DNA of 64,000 nt from Leptospira chreensis (GTDB taxonomy: Bacteria; Spirochaetota; Leptospiria; Leptospirales; Leptospiraceae): contig NZ_JAFFPS010000028.1 in assembly GCF_016919165.1 (NCBI RefSeq), forward strand, positions 1 through 64,000, written 5' to 3'. The notes beneath the pieces were generated by a model. The model was not told the DNA's origin. It worked only from the letters and a program-made list of their open reading frames with translations, and searched no databases. A program made the translations under genes and the position numbers. Shown piece after piece: positions 1-9,556 of the stretch (positions are counted from its first letter, which is position 1; the number at the start of each line of letters is the position of its first letter).

Positions 1-481
1 ACAGGATTTTGATGCATCTTTTTGTAAAGTATGTATCAAGACAGAACTGTAAAGGATGTATGAGTACACTCAGTCGCATATTTTATGTTATGCGACATAA
101 TCTATATTATCGGAAGTAACATATAGCTTCATAATAGATGGTATTCGAATCTGACGGACTTTTTGTCTATTGATCCTGTTGCCGATTGAATGCCATACTT
201 CCAATAGTATTTTTGAAAGAGTATAAGGTAAAATCCTCTGATGCGGAAAGTAGTTCTTCGATAGCCATGCGAACTTACGATGATAAATTGACTAGATCTC
301 CCACATTACTAGTGATAGCTCTAGCCTTTATTTACTGCACGTTCCTCTCAAATACCATCATTGAATTTCTTGAAATTTTATTGATTGCATTTGAGTTTTT
401 ATGAAAAATTTAATTGGAATAATAATCTTCCTCTACCCTAAAATAAAAAGTCAATCCCGCTTGGTTTACAACTATCTCTAA
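1..481. other. AT-rich stretch without a confident gene
   Basis: No open frame here has convincing protein character. The longest (186-404, +) has no ribosome binding site and reads as low-complexity hydrophobic sequence. The opposite strand gives only short interrupted frames that could be decayed coding DNA. The one clear structure is a perfect 8-bp inverted repeat, GTCGCATA (73-80) and TATGCGAC (89-96), around an 8-nt loop and without a T-run. It could be an operator or the end of a small repeat. Confidence 0.4.
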
Positions 482-994
482 CTACTGAGTAGAACTAGAT
501 TTCAAAAGAGAAAAACCCATTCCAATAAAACTAATTCCAAATAGGATTCCACCAAACACAAACAGCCAAGCCAATTCACTAACGAAAAAACCTACCGAAC
601 CCGTCAGAACGGAGAGGATATAAATACCCGGTGTCCACTTAGAAATAACATTTGATTTCCAGGAATCTAATGAGATTAATATCAAACCGATGGAAAGGAT
701 ACCAGCACCATACGGATAAACGTTTAAGCCCGTCGCTGATTGATCTGGACCGATCAAGAGACCAATTCCCGTCATACATGAAATAAATCCAATCAATGCA
801 GGTACCTTTAATTTTTCATAATATTGAAAATAGAAACCCAACACGGCGAAGAGAAGACAAATATCAATTGCGAAATAAAGCGATTCTAAATAGAATCCTG
901 ACATAAATTCACTAGCGAAGGCGGCAAAGCAGCGTAAAGCTCCAGCAAATATCGCGCAATAAGCGCCCGATTTAATAAGAAATTCCTTCTTCAT
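482..994 (-). CDS. Small polytopic membrane protein, unknown function
   Basis: 170 aa with about five hydrophobic helices (roughly residues 8-28, 37-57, 64-82, 95-110 and 122-162) and short polar loops. I recognise no catalytic motif. Its start codon overlaps the stop of the upstream MFS transporter gene in an ATGA, so the two are probably translationally coupled and transcribed together. That suggests an accessory role in the same export or stress response. The family is not recognised; the call rests on coding length, membrane topology and coupling. Confidence 0.75.
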   Translation of the reverse strand: MKKEFLIKSGAYCAIFAGALRCFAAFASEFMSGFYLESLYFAIDICLLFAVLGFYFQYYEKLKVPALIGFISCMTGIGLLIGPDQSATGLNVYPYGAGILSIGLILISLDSWKSNVISKWTPGIYILSVLTGSVGFFVSELAWLFVFGGILFGISFIGMGFSLLKSSSTQ

Positions 995-2340
995 ATGACT
1001 CCACCATTCTGTTTTAATTTTAAATATTCTATACTACTAAATACTTTTGATACGCAAACCAATGCCGCAAGATTGAATACAACGGCTAAAATTCCAACCC
1101 ACTCAAAATTTTGATACGGTGAGTGGATATCTTTGACGGTTAAAATCAAACCGCCTATCGTAGCACCCATTCCTGAAGCAAGATTTTGAATAGCGGAAAC
1201 GATCGTCATAAATCTTCCCCTTTGTTTTTGGTCAACAGTTGAGGTAATTAAGGCCATCGCTGGAATCAAACGGGCTGAGACCAAGGCCATGAATCCACTT
1301 GTACAAAGGATCGTCAGGAAAATTGAACCTGGTTTTAGATTCGTGAAAAAAAGAATCGGGATACATGCGAGTGGAACTAATATATAGAACATTTTCTTTT
1401 TTCCATATCGATCGGAAAGAGATCCGATCAAACGGGCGGAAAAGAAAGTAATCGAACCCCCGATGAAATAGATAAGGGAAAGATAATCTTTGGAAACACC
1501 TACGTTCCTCTCCAAGTATGGAGCAAAAAAAGGTATTACGGTGAATCCCCCTAGAATCACTGAAGCAATGAGTAAATAAGAAGGGAGGTATCGCTTCGAT
1601 CTTACAATATCATTCAAACCTTGTAGATTCGATTCCTTTGTCTCCTTTTCTATTGTGACATGAGGAAGAATCAGATACATTAATAGGAGAATCAGACAAC
1701 TGATAAAAACAATCGAAAGAAAAACCGCGTTCCATCCAAATCGCCCAGAAATTTCTAAACTTATTGGAACTCCGATCACAGCGGCAGCTGAAAACGCCGC
1801 CATAATTACACCAGTGGCTCTTCCCCTTCTTTCCTCTGGAATCAAATCTCCGACAAAGGAAAAAAGTACTGAGGTAATAATTCCCCCAAATGCACCTGCT
1901 AGAATTCGTCCTGCAAATAATATCCAATATGTATTTGCGATTCCGCATAATAGTGTTCCTAAGATAAATCCCGAATACAAAAAGAGAGCCGTAATTCTCC
2001 TATTGAATCGATCAATAAACAAAGAACTTAGGATTCCTGCAAAAAAAGCGCTGTAAGTATAAGAAGAAATAAGTACCGAAAATTCCTTAGGAGTGATTTG
2101 AAACTGACTTTCGAAATTCCTGCCAAGGGGCATCATTATCATAAAATCAAGGATATGGGTAAACTGAATTAAAGATAAAAGAAAAACAAAACAGCTCTCT
2201 CGGGCAAAAAACATTTTCCATTTTTTTACAAATGATGGCGGTCGATTTTTGAACTCTATTCCCTCATACTTAGTTCTGTCTTCTATTTGAAATCTTTCAT
2301 CCTCAAGTGAGGTAGATGCTAGAACTACACGATCTTTCAT
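991..2340 (-). CDS. Major facilitator superfamily transporter (DHA1-like exporter)
   Basis: 449 aa from the chosen ATG at 2340, which has AGGAGT six bases upstream; a longer TTG frame from 2379 is less likely. About twelve transmembrane helices. MFS signatures are visible: an N-terminal loop reading DRFNRR after helix 2 (motif A), a long helix 4-5 segment with GRILAGAFGG and VGDLIPEERRGRATG, and a second motif-A-like loop SDRYGKKK in the C-terminal half. The family exports drugs or metabolites by proton antiport; the substrate cannot be told. It lies divergent from an AraC-family regulator gene, a common arrangement for a regulated efflux pump, and overlaps the downstream membrane gene by 4 nt. 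Confidence 0.88.
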   Translation of the reverse strand: MKDRVVLASTSLEDERFQIEDRTKYEGIEFKNRPPSFVKKWKMFFARESCFVFLLSLIQFTHILDFMIMMPLGRNFESQFQITPKEFSVLISSYTYSAFFAGILSSLFIDRFNRRITALFLYSGFILGTLLCGIANTYWILFAGRILAGAFGGIITSVLFSFVGDLIPEERRGRATGVIMAAFSAAAVIGVPISLEISGRFGWNAVFLSIVFISCLILLLMYLILPHVTIEKETKESNLQGLNDIVRSKRYLPSYLLIASVILGGFTVIPFFAPYLERNVGVSKDYLSLIYFIGGSITFFSARLIGSLSDRYGKKKMFYILVPLACIPILFFTNLKPGSIFLTILCTSGFMALVSARLIPAMALITSTVDQKQRGRFMTIVSAIQNLASGMGATIGGLILTVKDIHSPYQNFEWVGILAVVFNLAALVCVSKVFSSIEYLKLKQNGGVI

Positions 2341-2418
2341 ATTCTTGACTCCTGATCCAATGTGTCTTAGAATACTCAAAATAAGTCTTTCTTTCTTTGA
2401 TTTTTATAAAAGTGAAGA

Positions 2419-2438
2419 TTGCTTCCGATAAGAAGCAA
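2419..2438. promoter_or_regulatory. Perfect inverted repeat between divergent MFS and AraC genes
   Basis: TTGCTTC (2419-2425) and GAAGCAA (2432-2438) form a 7-bp inverted repeat with a 6-base spacer. It sits in the 170-bp region between the MFS start (2340) and the AraC-type start (2511). Position and symmetry fit an operator for the divergent pair; which protein binds is not shown by the sequence. Confidence 0.4.
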
Positions 2439-2510
2439 GAAATTGACTCTTCAATGGGTAATAAACACACCTGTGAGATCGATTTAGAAAGGTAAACTTG
2501 GAGATCAATC

Positions 2511-3608
2511 ATGTTGGATCTTTTTTCTTCTCTTTCTGATGCCCTTATTCAGTTCGGAGGCGGTTTGGGTTTACTGATGGGAATGAGTCGATATCTAGCT
2601 TTTAAACAAAGAACGATTCAATCTTTTTTAGTTTCATTGCTTTTTATTTCCACCGGAACCACACAACTTATTCTTTCAGGTTTCTTTAGCGGTTGGCTAT
2701 TTCACTTTCCGACTTTGGTAATACTTCTTCCAATCTCTCTCGCGATTTATGGTCCTATCGAACAATACTATACTGATTCGCTTTTGAAGGAAAAATTCAG
2801 CTTTGGTTGGAAAGAGGCACTACATTTGCTTCCGGTAATTCTTATTCTTTTGTTAACAAGTCCGTTTTTCCTAAAATCGGAAGATCTAAAAAAGAAAATC
2901 GTTTTCGAGTTTTGGCATCAAAACACTTTCGAGACAATAAATCTTTGCATCTATTTTTCTGCATTTTGTCTGACGGGATACAACCTTTATCTTTTTTGGA
3001 TTTACTTTAGGAATTCAAAAACAGCCCCAATTTTGCCGGCTTTCCGTCTTGGAATCCTTTTGATTCCTTTTCGTCTGATCGCGACACTTCTCCTTATCTA
3101 CGGTCATTATACCTTGAATTTACCTTCATTAAAAATCGGAGCAGTCATGGTAAGTTTAATTTTAATTCAGTTGTATATATATTCATTAGGAAATCCAGAA
3201 TCACTTGCACTATTCATTCAGGAAGTTAGAAAAAACCGTTATGAACGTTCCCTTTTGATCGGTTTGGATACCGATGCGATTCAAAAAAAGTTGAATGAGT
3301 TTATGGAACAACACAAACTATATAAACGCGAAGATCTTACACTGAAAGAGTTGGCTGAATCGGTGTCCCTTTCGAGTCACCAGCTTTCGGAATTTTTAAA
3401 TGAAAAGAAAAAAATGAATTTTCCGAGTTTCATCAATCAATATAGAATATCGGAAGCTCAAAAAATACTGATTGAAAAACCGAGACAAACCGTTCTCGCA
3501 ATTGCCTTTGAAGTTGGATTCAACTCAAAATCTTCTTTCAACCAAGCGTTTCTTCGATTCACGGGAATAACTCCGAAGGAATATCGCAGAAAAGTATCTG
3601 GTTTATAA
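2511..3608 (+). CDS. Membrane-anchored AraC-family transcriptional regulator
   Basis: 365 aa. The N-terminal ~235 residues form about seven hydrophobic helices. The C-terminal ~110 residues are an AraC-type double helix-turn-helix: first HTH around LKELAESVSLSSHQLSEFLN, second around IAFEVGFNSKSSFNQAF, followed by the family's FTGITPKEYRR ending. This membrane-receptor plus AraC design is common in Leptospira and Bacteroidetes and implies direct coupling of a membrane or periplasmic signal to transcription. It is divergent from the MFS exporter and is a likely regulator of it. The following gene is a shorter relative. Confidence 0.88.
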   Translation: MLDLFSSLSDALIQFGGGLGLLMGMSRYLAFKQRTIQSFLVSLLFISTGTTQLILSGFFSGWLFHFPTLVILLPISLAIYGPIEQYYTDSLLKEKFSFGWKEALHLLPVILILLLTSPFFLKSEDLKKKIVFEFWHQNTFETINLCIYFSAFCLTGYNLYLFWIYFRNSKTAPILPAFRLGILLIPFRLIATLLLIYGHYTLNLPSLKIGAVMVSLILIQLYIYSLGNPESLALFIQEVRKNRYERSLLIGLDTDAIQKKLNEFMEQHKLYKREDLTLKELAESVSLSSHQLSEFLNEKKKMNFPSFINQYRISEAQKILIEKPRQTVLAIAFEVGFNSKSSFNQAFLRFTGITPKEYRRKVSGL

Positions 3609-3710
3609 ATACAGTCGTATTTTTTTGTCAACATTTATAAATCCAGACGAACATGCACTAAAAGAAAGGTAAAATAGAAATAGATTTTTTCATTTATCGG
3701 CGAGGTTTTT

Positions 3711-4328
3711 ATGAAAGTCGAATCTATCTCTTTACAAATTGCTCCAAAATTGATAATCGCACTCATTGCAACAATAGGAATTTTAATTTCTTCACAACCC
3801 TATTCCTTTCTTTTGTTGGGATTTTTTCTCCTAATGGATTGGAAATGGATCCAATCATTTTTGGAAATTCCCCATCCCATTTTTCTTGTGATCGAAAAAA
3901 ATAAAACAAACATGATTCAATCAAAAGAGATGAATGTTAAAAACTCATTTATCGATGGGAAAAAGTATTCACTTTTCAAAGGATTGGATCTTAAAGAACA
4001 AAGAAATAAATTAGATGGATTAATGAATCAAGAACGATTATATTTGGACGAAGAACTTCGTTTACCAAGGCTCGCAGAAGAAATGAATCTTTCATTGCAC
4101 TGCCTTTCTGCTTTGTTAAACGATCACATTGGAAAAGGGTTTAATGAATACGTAAATGAATTTAGGATAGTGGAAGCCAAAAAAATGTTACTATCGGAAA
4201 AAAATCGATCCGTCCTCTCCATTGGACTTGCTGTCGGCTTCAATTCTTACTCGGCATTCTTAAAATCGTTTAAAAATATAGAGAACATCACTCCAGTAAA
4301 ATTCAGAAAAGATCTAATGTTTTTATAA
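3711..4328 (+). CDS. Short AraC-family regulator with N-terminal membrane segment
   Basis: 205 aa, with GAGG five bases before the ATG. Residues ~10-50 form one or two hydrophobic helices; residues ~95-205 are an AraC DNA-binding domain matching the preceding gene almost motif for motif (LPRLAEEMNLSLHCLSALLN, then IGLAVGFNSYSAFLKSF, then ITPVKFRK). It looks like a tandem paralogue that has lost most of the seven-helix sensor domain. It could be an intact short regulator or a gene under reduction; the frame is open and the HTH residues are preserved. Confidence 0.8.
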   Translation: MKVESISLQIAPKLIIALIATIGILISSQPYSFLLLGFFLLMDWKWIQSFLEIPHPIFLVIEKNKTNMIQSKEMNVKNSFIDGKKYSLFKGLDLKEQRNKLDGLMNQERLYLDEELRLPRLAEEMNLSLHCLSALLNDHIGKGFNEYVNEFRIVEAKKMLLSEKNRSVLSIGLAVGFNSYSAFLKSFKNIENITPVKFRKDLMFL

Positions 4329-4558
4329 GAGAAAATTCATTCTATTTTGCGCGAGTCATACTTAATGATTTAGAAATGAAATCTATAATTAATCTCAGCA
4401 AACAGTCGCCAATGTGTATAAAATGAGAGAGTACAGCATTTTATTCATATATTTTACCTTGAGATAATTGCGCTTATGATAAAAAAAGAATACCATTCAT
4501 TTAACGGAATTCTTTACACGTAGAAGCAAGATTCAAATTTAATATTCTAGGAAAAAAA

Positions 4559-6610
4559 ATGGAAATAGAGCATACCGAAATCTTAGAAGAGATTAGTGAA
4601 GGAGTCATCATTGCTGATATTTATTTTAATATCTATTATACCAATAAATATGCTAAATTCATTTTTGATCTCCATAATAGCAAAAATAATGAAATTTTAA
4701 CTTTGCAAGAATTGCCATCAGCTAGTTCGAACTTCCTAGCTTCATTAAAGTTTACAAAAGATGGCAAAAAAATTCAAAGATTAGGAATTCTGGAATTCAA
4801 AAAAATTAGGAATACTATGTTATTGGATGTTACTTGTAACATTACATCAAATAATCGATTCATTTTTCATTTTAAAAATGTAACTGATCTTCTCGACCTT
4901 ATGGACTCAGTAGTTACAAAGGAAAATCAATTTTCAAATTTGTTTCATTCCATTCCAGATATTCTCTTATTGATAAACAAGAACAAAACTCTTGTAATGG
5001 CAAATGAATCTATTCATAATATTCTAGGTTGGATACCAAAGAAAATTGTTGGAAAAAATTTCGAAAATTTCATTCATAATGAAGATAAAATCATCTTTAG
5101 AGAATTATATAAGAATGCGTTGGAGAAATCAGATATTCAGTTGGCTGAAATCAGAATTCAGAATAGAGCAGGAGGATATTCGACAATTGAATTTTTTGTA
5201 TATTCAGACAATACTGGCGACAGCGGACGAGTTTACTATTTAGGGCGCGATGTAACCGAAAAATTTCAATATGATAACTTTTTAATCGAAAAAATATCTA
5301 AAGACGAACTGACAAAGCTTTCCAGTAAAAAATTTCTTTTTGAATCCGTAGATTTGCTTATACAAGACTTAAAATTCGGAAAACTGGAAGAATTATATAT
5401 TTTTTATATTGATATCGATCGTTTTAAAGATATCAATGATAGTCTTGGTCACGAGGCGGGTGATACAGTACTCAAAATTGTCGCCAGTAGGCTAAAAGAT
5501 TTAATTAACAAAAACAATGATTATTTTCTTGCACGAATAGGTGGTGATGAGTTTGCACTTGTCACCCAGAGTAAAATTCGATCTATAAATATTATAGATA
5601 TATGCAACAAAATCCAAATGGTATTGTCGGAAATTATTTATATTGAAAGACAATCAATTCTTATGACATGTTCAATTGGTGTTTCTAAAGGGGACAAATC
5701 GTCAACAGATGCAGAAAAACTTTTAAGAAATGCTGATATAGCAATGCACGAGGCCAAAAAACTCGGACGAGGAAAATTTAGACTATATGAACTAAAAATG
5801 CAAGAAAAGAAACTTAACTCCTTGCAAATGAGCTCATGGTTAAGAGAAGCAATAGTAAATGAAAATCTGAAATTACATGTTCAGCCAATTTTTTCTACGA
5901 AGGAAAATAAAATTTCACATGCGGAGGCGCTTTGCAGATGGAACCATCCAACGCACGGTTATATCCCTCCTGCTGAATTTATACAAATTGCGGAAGAGAC
6001 TGGCCAAATCCATACAATTGGTGATTGGATTTTAATCAATACATGCAAACAAATAGAACGTTGGAATCTAGAGAAAAAGACTATTATTCCGATAGCAATC
6101 AACCTCTCACCTTTACAATTCGAAAATAAAAATTTACCTCAGCTGTTTGCAAAATATCTGACACAGTATCATCTAGAAGCAGAGAATATACATATTGAAT
6201 TGACTGAATCGCTTATCATGAGCAATATAAAACATAGTATAAATGTTCTGTACGAATTGAAAAAGATGGGCCTTACCATTTATTTGGATGATTTTGGAAC
6301 AGGATATTCTTCCTTAAATTATCTGATCCATTTTCCAATTGATATCATTAAAATTGATAAGTCATTTATAGATAACCTTCAACACAATAACAATGGGTTA
6401 TCGGTAGTAAAAGCCATTATTAAAATGGCAGAAAGTTTACTCATGAAAGTAGTTGCAGAAGGCGTTGAAAATAAAGATCAATTTGATCTACTTTGTGAAA
6501 TTGGCTGCGATTATGTTCAAGGTTACTATATAAACAAACCAATCCCAATAGATGAATTTAATTTAGACTCTTTAAATCAAAGATGGCAAAAGAATTCTGC
6601 TATCAAATAA
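4559..6610 (+). CDS. PAS-PAS-GGDEF-EAL cyclic-di-GMP signalling protein
   Basis: 683 aa, no membrane segment, so probably cytosolic. Residues ~5-115 resemble a divergent PAS domain and ~122-238 a clearer one ending in GRDVTEK. A GGDEF domain follows (~250-410) with intact ARIGGDEF. An EAL domain follows (~430-670) with EAL in HAEALCRWNHP, ELTES, YLDDFGTGYSS, KIDKSFI and AEGVE, the residues expected in an active phosphodiesterase. The inhibitory RxxD site before GGDEF is degenerate (Lys for Arg). It may make, degrade or switch between both activities. The next gene, 12 bases downstream, is another GGDEF protein, so the two are probably co-transcribed. Confidence 0.93.
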   Translation: MEIEHTEILEEISEGVIIADIYFNIYYTNKYAKFIFDLHNSKNNEILTLQELPSASSNFLASLKFTKDGKKIQRLGILEFKKIRNTMLLDVTCNITSNNRFIFHFKNVTDLLDLMDSVVTKENQFSNLFHSIPDILLLINKNKTLVMANESIHNILGWIPKKIVGKNFENFIHNEDKIIFRELYKNALEKSDIQLAEIRIQNRAGGYSTIEFFVYSDNTGDSGRVYYLGRDVTEKFQYDNFLIEKISKDELTKLSSKKFLFESVDLLIQDLKFGKLEELYIFYIDIDRFKDINDSLGHEAGDTVLKIVASRLKDLINKNNDYFLARIGGDEFALVTQSKIRSINIIDICNKIQMVLSEIIYIERQSILMTCSIGVSKGDKSSTDAEKLLRNADIAMHEAKKLGRGKFRLYELKMQEKKLNSLQMSSWLREAIVNENLKLHVQPIFSTKENKISHAEALCRWNHPTHGYIPPAEFIQIAEETGQIHTIGDWILINTCKQIERWNLEKKTIIPIAINLSPLQFENKNLPQLFAKYLTQYHLEAENIHIELTESLIMSNIKHSINVLYELKKMGLTIYLDDFGTGYSSLNYLIHFPIDIIKIDKSFIDNLQHNNNGLSVVKAIIKMAESLLMKVVAEGVENKDQFDLLCEIGCDYVQGYYINKPIPIDEFNLDSLNQRWQKNSAIK

Positions 6611-6622
6611 GGGGGATAATAT

Positions 6623-9451
6623 CTGAAATCATTATCTTTACTATTTTCAATTTTGATATTTTTTGCCTCACCTTTACTATCCAATAAAGTCATTTTCGAA
6701 AAATCCAATCGCAACTTTTTTGAAAACGCTGAATTTTCATATTTTTTAGATTTAGATACTCAATTTGATTGGAACGACCATATTCAAAATAAAAGGAAGA
6801 TTCCATTACAGTTAAATAATGGTTCCAATATGAATCTTGGCCATGTCAACAGGCCTATTTGGATCAAAATTCCCTACACTGTAAAAGATCCAAATGAAAC
6901 ATATATTTTGAAGTTAGGTTTTCCAACTTTATCTGAAGTAGAATTAAAATATAAAAATGAGAATGATATTTGGATTTCAAAGTCTAGTGGGCGTAAATAT
7001 CCGCATACTCAATGGGAACTAAATAATAGAAACATTGTATTTAGTCTAAATAATTTAAAACAAGATGGGGAGTTATACTTACGTATAAAAACATTTTCTG
7101 GATTACTTATTTCTTTTAGTGCCTTCACGGAAACTTTTTTTTATCAAAATGACCCTACTTTACTAGGCATTGAATTCGCATTTATCGGACTGTTGTGCGG
7201 TGTTGCATTCTATAACTTTTTTCTATGGATTGTCATAAAAGATAAAGTTTATATTTTATACTCATGTTATACAATTTCTATCTTGATATATATATCTTCA
7301 ATGTCTGGAATTGCATATCAATATATTTGGCCCACATCTGTTGATTGGAATTTATATTCGAATTCTGTTATTGTCACTTCTGCAGGAATCTTTGCTACTT
7401 TATTCACTGTCAATTTTCTAGATTCAAAAGGTCGTTCAAAGAAAATCAGGAAGCTACAATACTTCATATATTCTATTTGGATAGTTTGTTCAATATTATT
7501 TTTTAGTATTGAATATGGTCAGTATTTAAAATGTCAAAAGATAGCAGTTTTACTTAATTCTATATGTCTTTTATCAATGGGGATACTATCTCTAGCAAAA
7601 GGTTTCGGACCAGCGAAATTGTATTTAGTTTCATGGGGGATTGCTCTGAGTTCCATTTCTTACTACGCTTTACTTTTATTGGGGTTTCTCCCGGAAGATC
7701 AATTCAGTCATCTAATAATCAAATTAGGCATCAGCACAGAATCAATTTTTCTTTCAATTGCTTTGGCAAGTAAGGTTAATGGACTTCAGTTATCGATAGA
7801 AAAAAATTTTCAGAAATATAAGGAGGAGAATACCCGGTTGAACAAACTACGTGAGGAGTTTTTAGCAAATACGTCTCATGAAATAAAAACTCCCTTACAT
7901 GGCATGGTAGGAATTGCTGAATCAATATTAGATGGCTCAATAGGAAAGATATCACCGGTAATCGAAATGAATATTGACCTTATTCATAAAAGTGGGAAGA
8001 GACTTTCTTTACTGGTAAACGATATTTTGGATTCAACAAGACTGAAACATGGTGTTCTGAAATTAAATATTAAAAAAGTAGATCTATATCAGGTTTCAAC
8101 TCATGTTATATCCCTTCTGGAAAGGAGCAAAAATAATTCTAATATTAGAATTGCAAATTTAATTCCTTTAGATGCCCCTCTTCTTCTATGTGATGAAAAT
8201 AGAATTCAGCAGATATTATTCAATATATTAAGTAACTCAATAAAATTCACAGACTTTGGGATGATTTCTCTTAGTTTCAGCCAAGAACTTGATTCAGAAA
8301 AAGCAAAGATATCAATTCATGATACTGGTAGAGGAATTAATAAAGCTGATATTCAAAAGATATTCGAAAGATTTGATCAGCTAGAAATTGATGAATGCTT
8401 AAAATACCAGGGCAATGGTCTTGGGCTAACAATAACCAAACAACTTGTTGAGCTTCAATCAGGCACGATTGAAATATCTGAACTTGTGAGAGAGAAAAGT
8501 TCCGAAAGTAAACGCATTCTGATTGTAGACGATGAAGATATCAATATAAGATTGATATACAATTTCTTATCTAGAAAAAATTGTGAAATAGATACTGCAA
8601 AAAATGGGAAGGAAGCATTAGAGAAATGTTATTCCAATATATATGATTTAATTTTATTAGATGTAATGATGCCTATTATGTCAGGCTATGAAGTTTGTAG
8701 AGAATTGAGAAAAAGATTTAACTCATCGGAACTAAAAATAATTTTATTAACTGCCAGAAATCAGAGTGACGACTATGCAATGGGTATAAGCGCTGGGGCA
8801 AATGATTTTTTATCCAAACCATTCGATAAATCTGAGCTGTTTGCTAGGATACAGAATTTGTTGGAACTAAACGCAGCTACGAAAAGTATTTTAGCAAAAG
8901 AAATTCAATTGAAAGAAGCAATGTATTTAGCAAATACAGATGAGCTAACCGGACTCAGGAACAGAAGATCATTTCTAAACTCTGCACAAATTGAATGGGA
9001 GGCATCATTACAAAAATCTGTTCCAGTTTGCCTACTTATGTTAGACATTGATCAATTCAAATCCTTAAATGATAATTATGGACACGAAATTGGCGATTTA
9101 TTTTTAAAAAAAGTCGCGGAAGTTTTACATTTTTCAACACGAAAGAAAGATATAGTTGGAAGATATGGAGGCGAAGAATTTATTATTTTTCTACCCAATA
9201 CAGATTTTGATACTGGCATTTTAGTTGCAGAAAGAATTAGAAAGGCAATGGAAAAAATAGAAATCCAATTGGAAAATGAATCTCCTATTAAACGAACACT
9301 GAGTATCGGTATCTCACATAGCAATGGAGAAATTGAAGATTTTGGCAAGCTGATTAAGTATGCGGACGATCGTTTATATTTAGCAAAAAAGAAAGGTCGA
9401 AATAGAATACAATTTTTGAGTGGCGGTAAGACTGATTTATCAGGGACCTAA
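6623..9451 (+). CDS. 7TMR-DISM hybrid histidine kinase with REC and GGDEF output
   Basis: 942 aa from a proposed CTG start at 6623, which lies 7 bases after GGGGG and adds ten residues that complete a signal peptide (LKSLSLLFSILIFFASPLLS); the next usable codon is TTG at 6653. Order: signal peptide, 7TMR-DISM extracellular beta domain (~30-180), seven helices (~185-390), HisKA with His419 in ANTSHEIKTPLHGM, HATPase (N box NILSNSIKF, G boxes DTGRGI and GNGLGLT), receiver with phosphoacceptor Asp near 680 in LLDVMMP, and a C-terminal GGDEF (GGEEF near 849). The inhibitory I-site is intact (RKKD). An envelope signal would be converted to phosphorylation and c-di-GMP. Confidence 0.9.
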   Translation: MKSLSLLFSILIFFASPLLSNKVIFEKSNRNFFENAEFSYFLDLDTQFDWNDHIQNKRKIPLQLNNGSNMNLGHVNRPIWIKIPYTVKDPNETYILKLGFPTLSEVELKYKNENDIWISKSSGRKYPHTQWELNNRNIVFSLNNLKQDGELYLRIKTFSGLLISFSAFTETFFYQNDPTLLGIEFAFIGLLCGVAFYNFFLWIVIKDKVYILYSCYTISILIYISSMSGIAYQYIWPTSVDWNLYSNSVIVTSAGIFATLFTVNFLDSKGRSKKIRKLQYFIYSIWIVCSILFFSIEYGQYLKCQKIAVLLNSICLLSMGILSLAKGFGPAKLYLVSWGIALSSISYYALLLLGFLPEDQFSHLIIKLGISTESIFLSIALASKVNGLQLSIEKNFQKYKEENTRLNKLREEFLANTSHEIKTPLHGMVGIAESILDGSIGKISPVIEMNIDLIHKSGKRLSLLVNDILDSTRLKHGVLKLNIKKVDLYQVSTHVISLLERSKNNSNIRIANLIPLDAPLLLCDENRIQQILFNILSNSIKFTDFGMISLSFSQELDSEKAKISIHDTGRGINKADIQKIFERFDQLEIDECLKYQGNGLGLTITKQLVELQSGTIEISELVREKSSESKRILIVDDEDINIRLIYNFLSRKNCEIDTAKNGKEALEKCYSNIYDLILLDVMMPIMSGYEVCRELRKRFNSSELKIILLTARNQSDDYAMGISAGANDFLSKPFDKSELFARIQNLLELNAATKSILAKEIQLKEAMYLANTDELTGLRNRRSFLNSAQIEWEASLQKSVPVCLLMLDIDQFKSLNDNYGHEIGDLFLKKVAEVLHFSTRKKDIVGRYGGEEFIIFLPNTDFDTGILVAERIRKAMEKIEIQLENESPIKRTLSIGISHSNGEIEDFGKLIKYADDRLYLAKKKGRNRIQFLSGGKTDLSGT

Positions 9452-9556
9452 TCGATGCAATACGCTTCATATTAGAGAATAATAGACAACTCCGATTCTT
9501 TCAGAAAAAATTCTTTATCTGATTCAAAATTCGCTTCAATTTCCAATGCGATTAAA

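Noticed and set aside
186..404. 72-residue open frame at the left end
   Set aside because: No ribosome binding site, low-complexity hydrophobic sequence and no family resemblance; likely chance in AT-rich DNA.
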